Of a stretch of DNA of 64,000 nt, positions 63,841 to 64,000 are shown in pieces. The number at the start of each line of letters is the position of its first letter. Position 1 is the stretch's first letter. Both the position numbers and the translations under genes were made by a program. Under the pieces are notes generated by a model that made no database searches, had not been told where the DNA came from, and was given only the letters and a program-made list of their open reading frames with translations. The DNA is from Hippasteria phrygiana (Eukaryota > Echinodermata > Asteroidea > Valvatida > Goniasteridae), in assembly GCA_037893225.1 (NCBI GenBank), contig JAZGUH010000375.1, forward strand, positions 868,001-932,000. Reading direction: 5' to 3'.

Positions 63841-64000
63841 TCAAGTTATTCAGATCTGATGCCTTTTGGCCGGCAAGCCTTAATACCTAAGTATAGAGTT
63901 GAATCAATTTTAAGAAAGCACAATTTCTGGGTAGTAATCTACATTTTGTACAACCGGGGGACCGAGGCCAGTGATTTTGGCGTCAGTCTTGCAGCATCGA

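Overview
This is a stretch of animal nuclear DNA. Coding exons carry GT-AG introns, there are no operons or ribosome-binding sites, and most of the window is repeat-rich non-coding sequence. Abundant TACATGTA-type motifs, long poly(dG)/poly(dC) tracts, many hAT/piggyBac-like/Tc1-mariner miniature elements and the domain make-up of the one clear gene suggest a marine invertebrate. An echinoderm or another ambulacrarian fits best, but that is an impression from sequence style, not a proof.

The only well supported protein gene is a GATAD2/p66-type subunit of the NuRD (Mi-2) chromatin complex on the + strand. Six coding exons can be joined in frame: 29624-29721, 31050-31139, 36661-37530, 39329-40547, 42969-43184 and 46067-46198. 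They encode an inferred 874-residue protein. The exons carry the p66 CR1 coiled coil, a conserved VIVLSDDE motif, a Q-rich linker, the CR2 GATA-type zinc finger and the family C-terminus. The first coding exon has its own splice acceptor, so a non-coding 5' exon lies upstream; a CpG-rich block ending in a good donor at 9975 is a weak candidate.

Layout. 1-9.8 kb: repeats, a 0.83-kb perfect-style palindrome (4567-5396), and clusters of CCAAT boxes and CACGTG palindromes. 9.8-29 kb: more DNA-transposon derivatives, including a hAT element with an 8-bp target duplication, a 1.24-kb element with 40-bp inverted ends and a 551-bp foldback with a 7-bp duplication. This part also holds a LINE 3' remnant, a 21-bp minisatellite and an exact 310-bp tandem duplication. 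29-46.2 kb: the GATAD2 gene, whose introns are packed with elements, two of them starting within about 10-20 bp of a splice donor. 46.2-64 kb: probable 3' UTR, then further repeats. These include a THAP-domain (P-element-like) remnant, a Tc1 relic inserted in a hAT-like element whose empty copy lies 4.5 kb away, a degenerate tRNA-like sequence and nested elements at the right edge.

Apart from GATAD2, the coding traces are decayed transposon pieces (mariner, Tc1, LINE, THAP, and a frameshifted SAP-domain fragment). I see no prokaryotic-type system, CRISPR array or viral genome. The most interesting content is the family structure and nesting of the miniature elements and their placement against GATAD2 splice sites.
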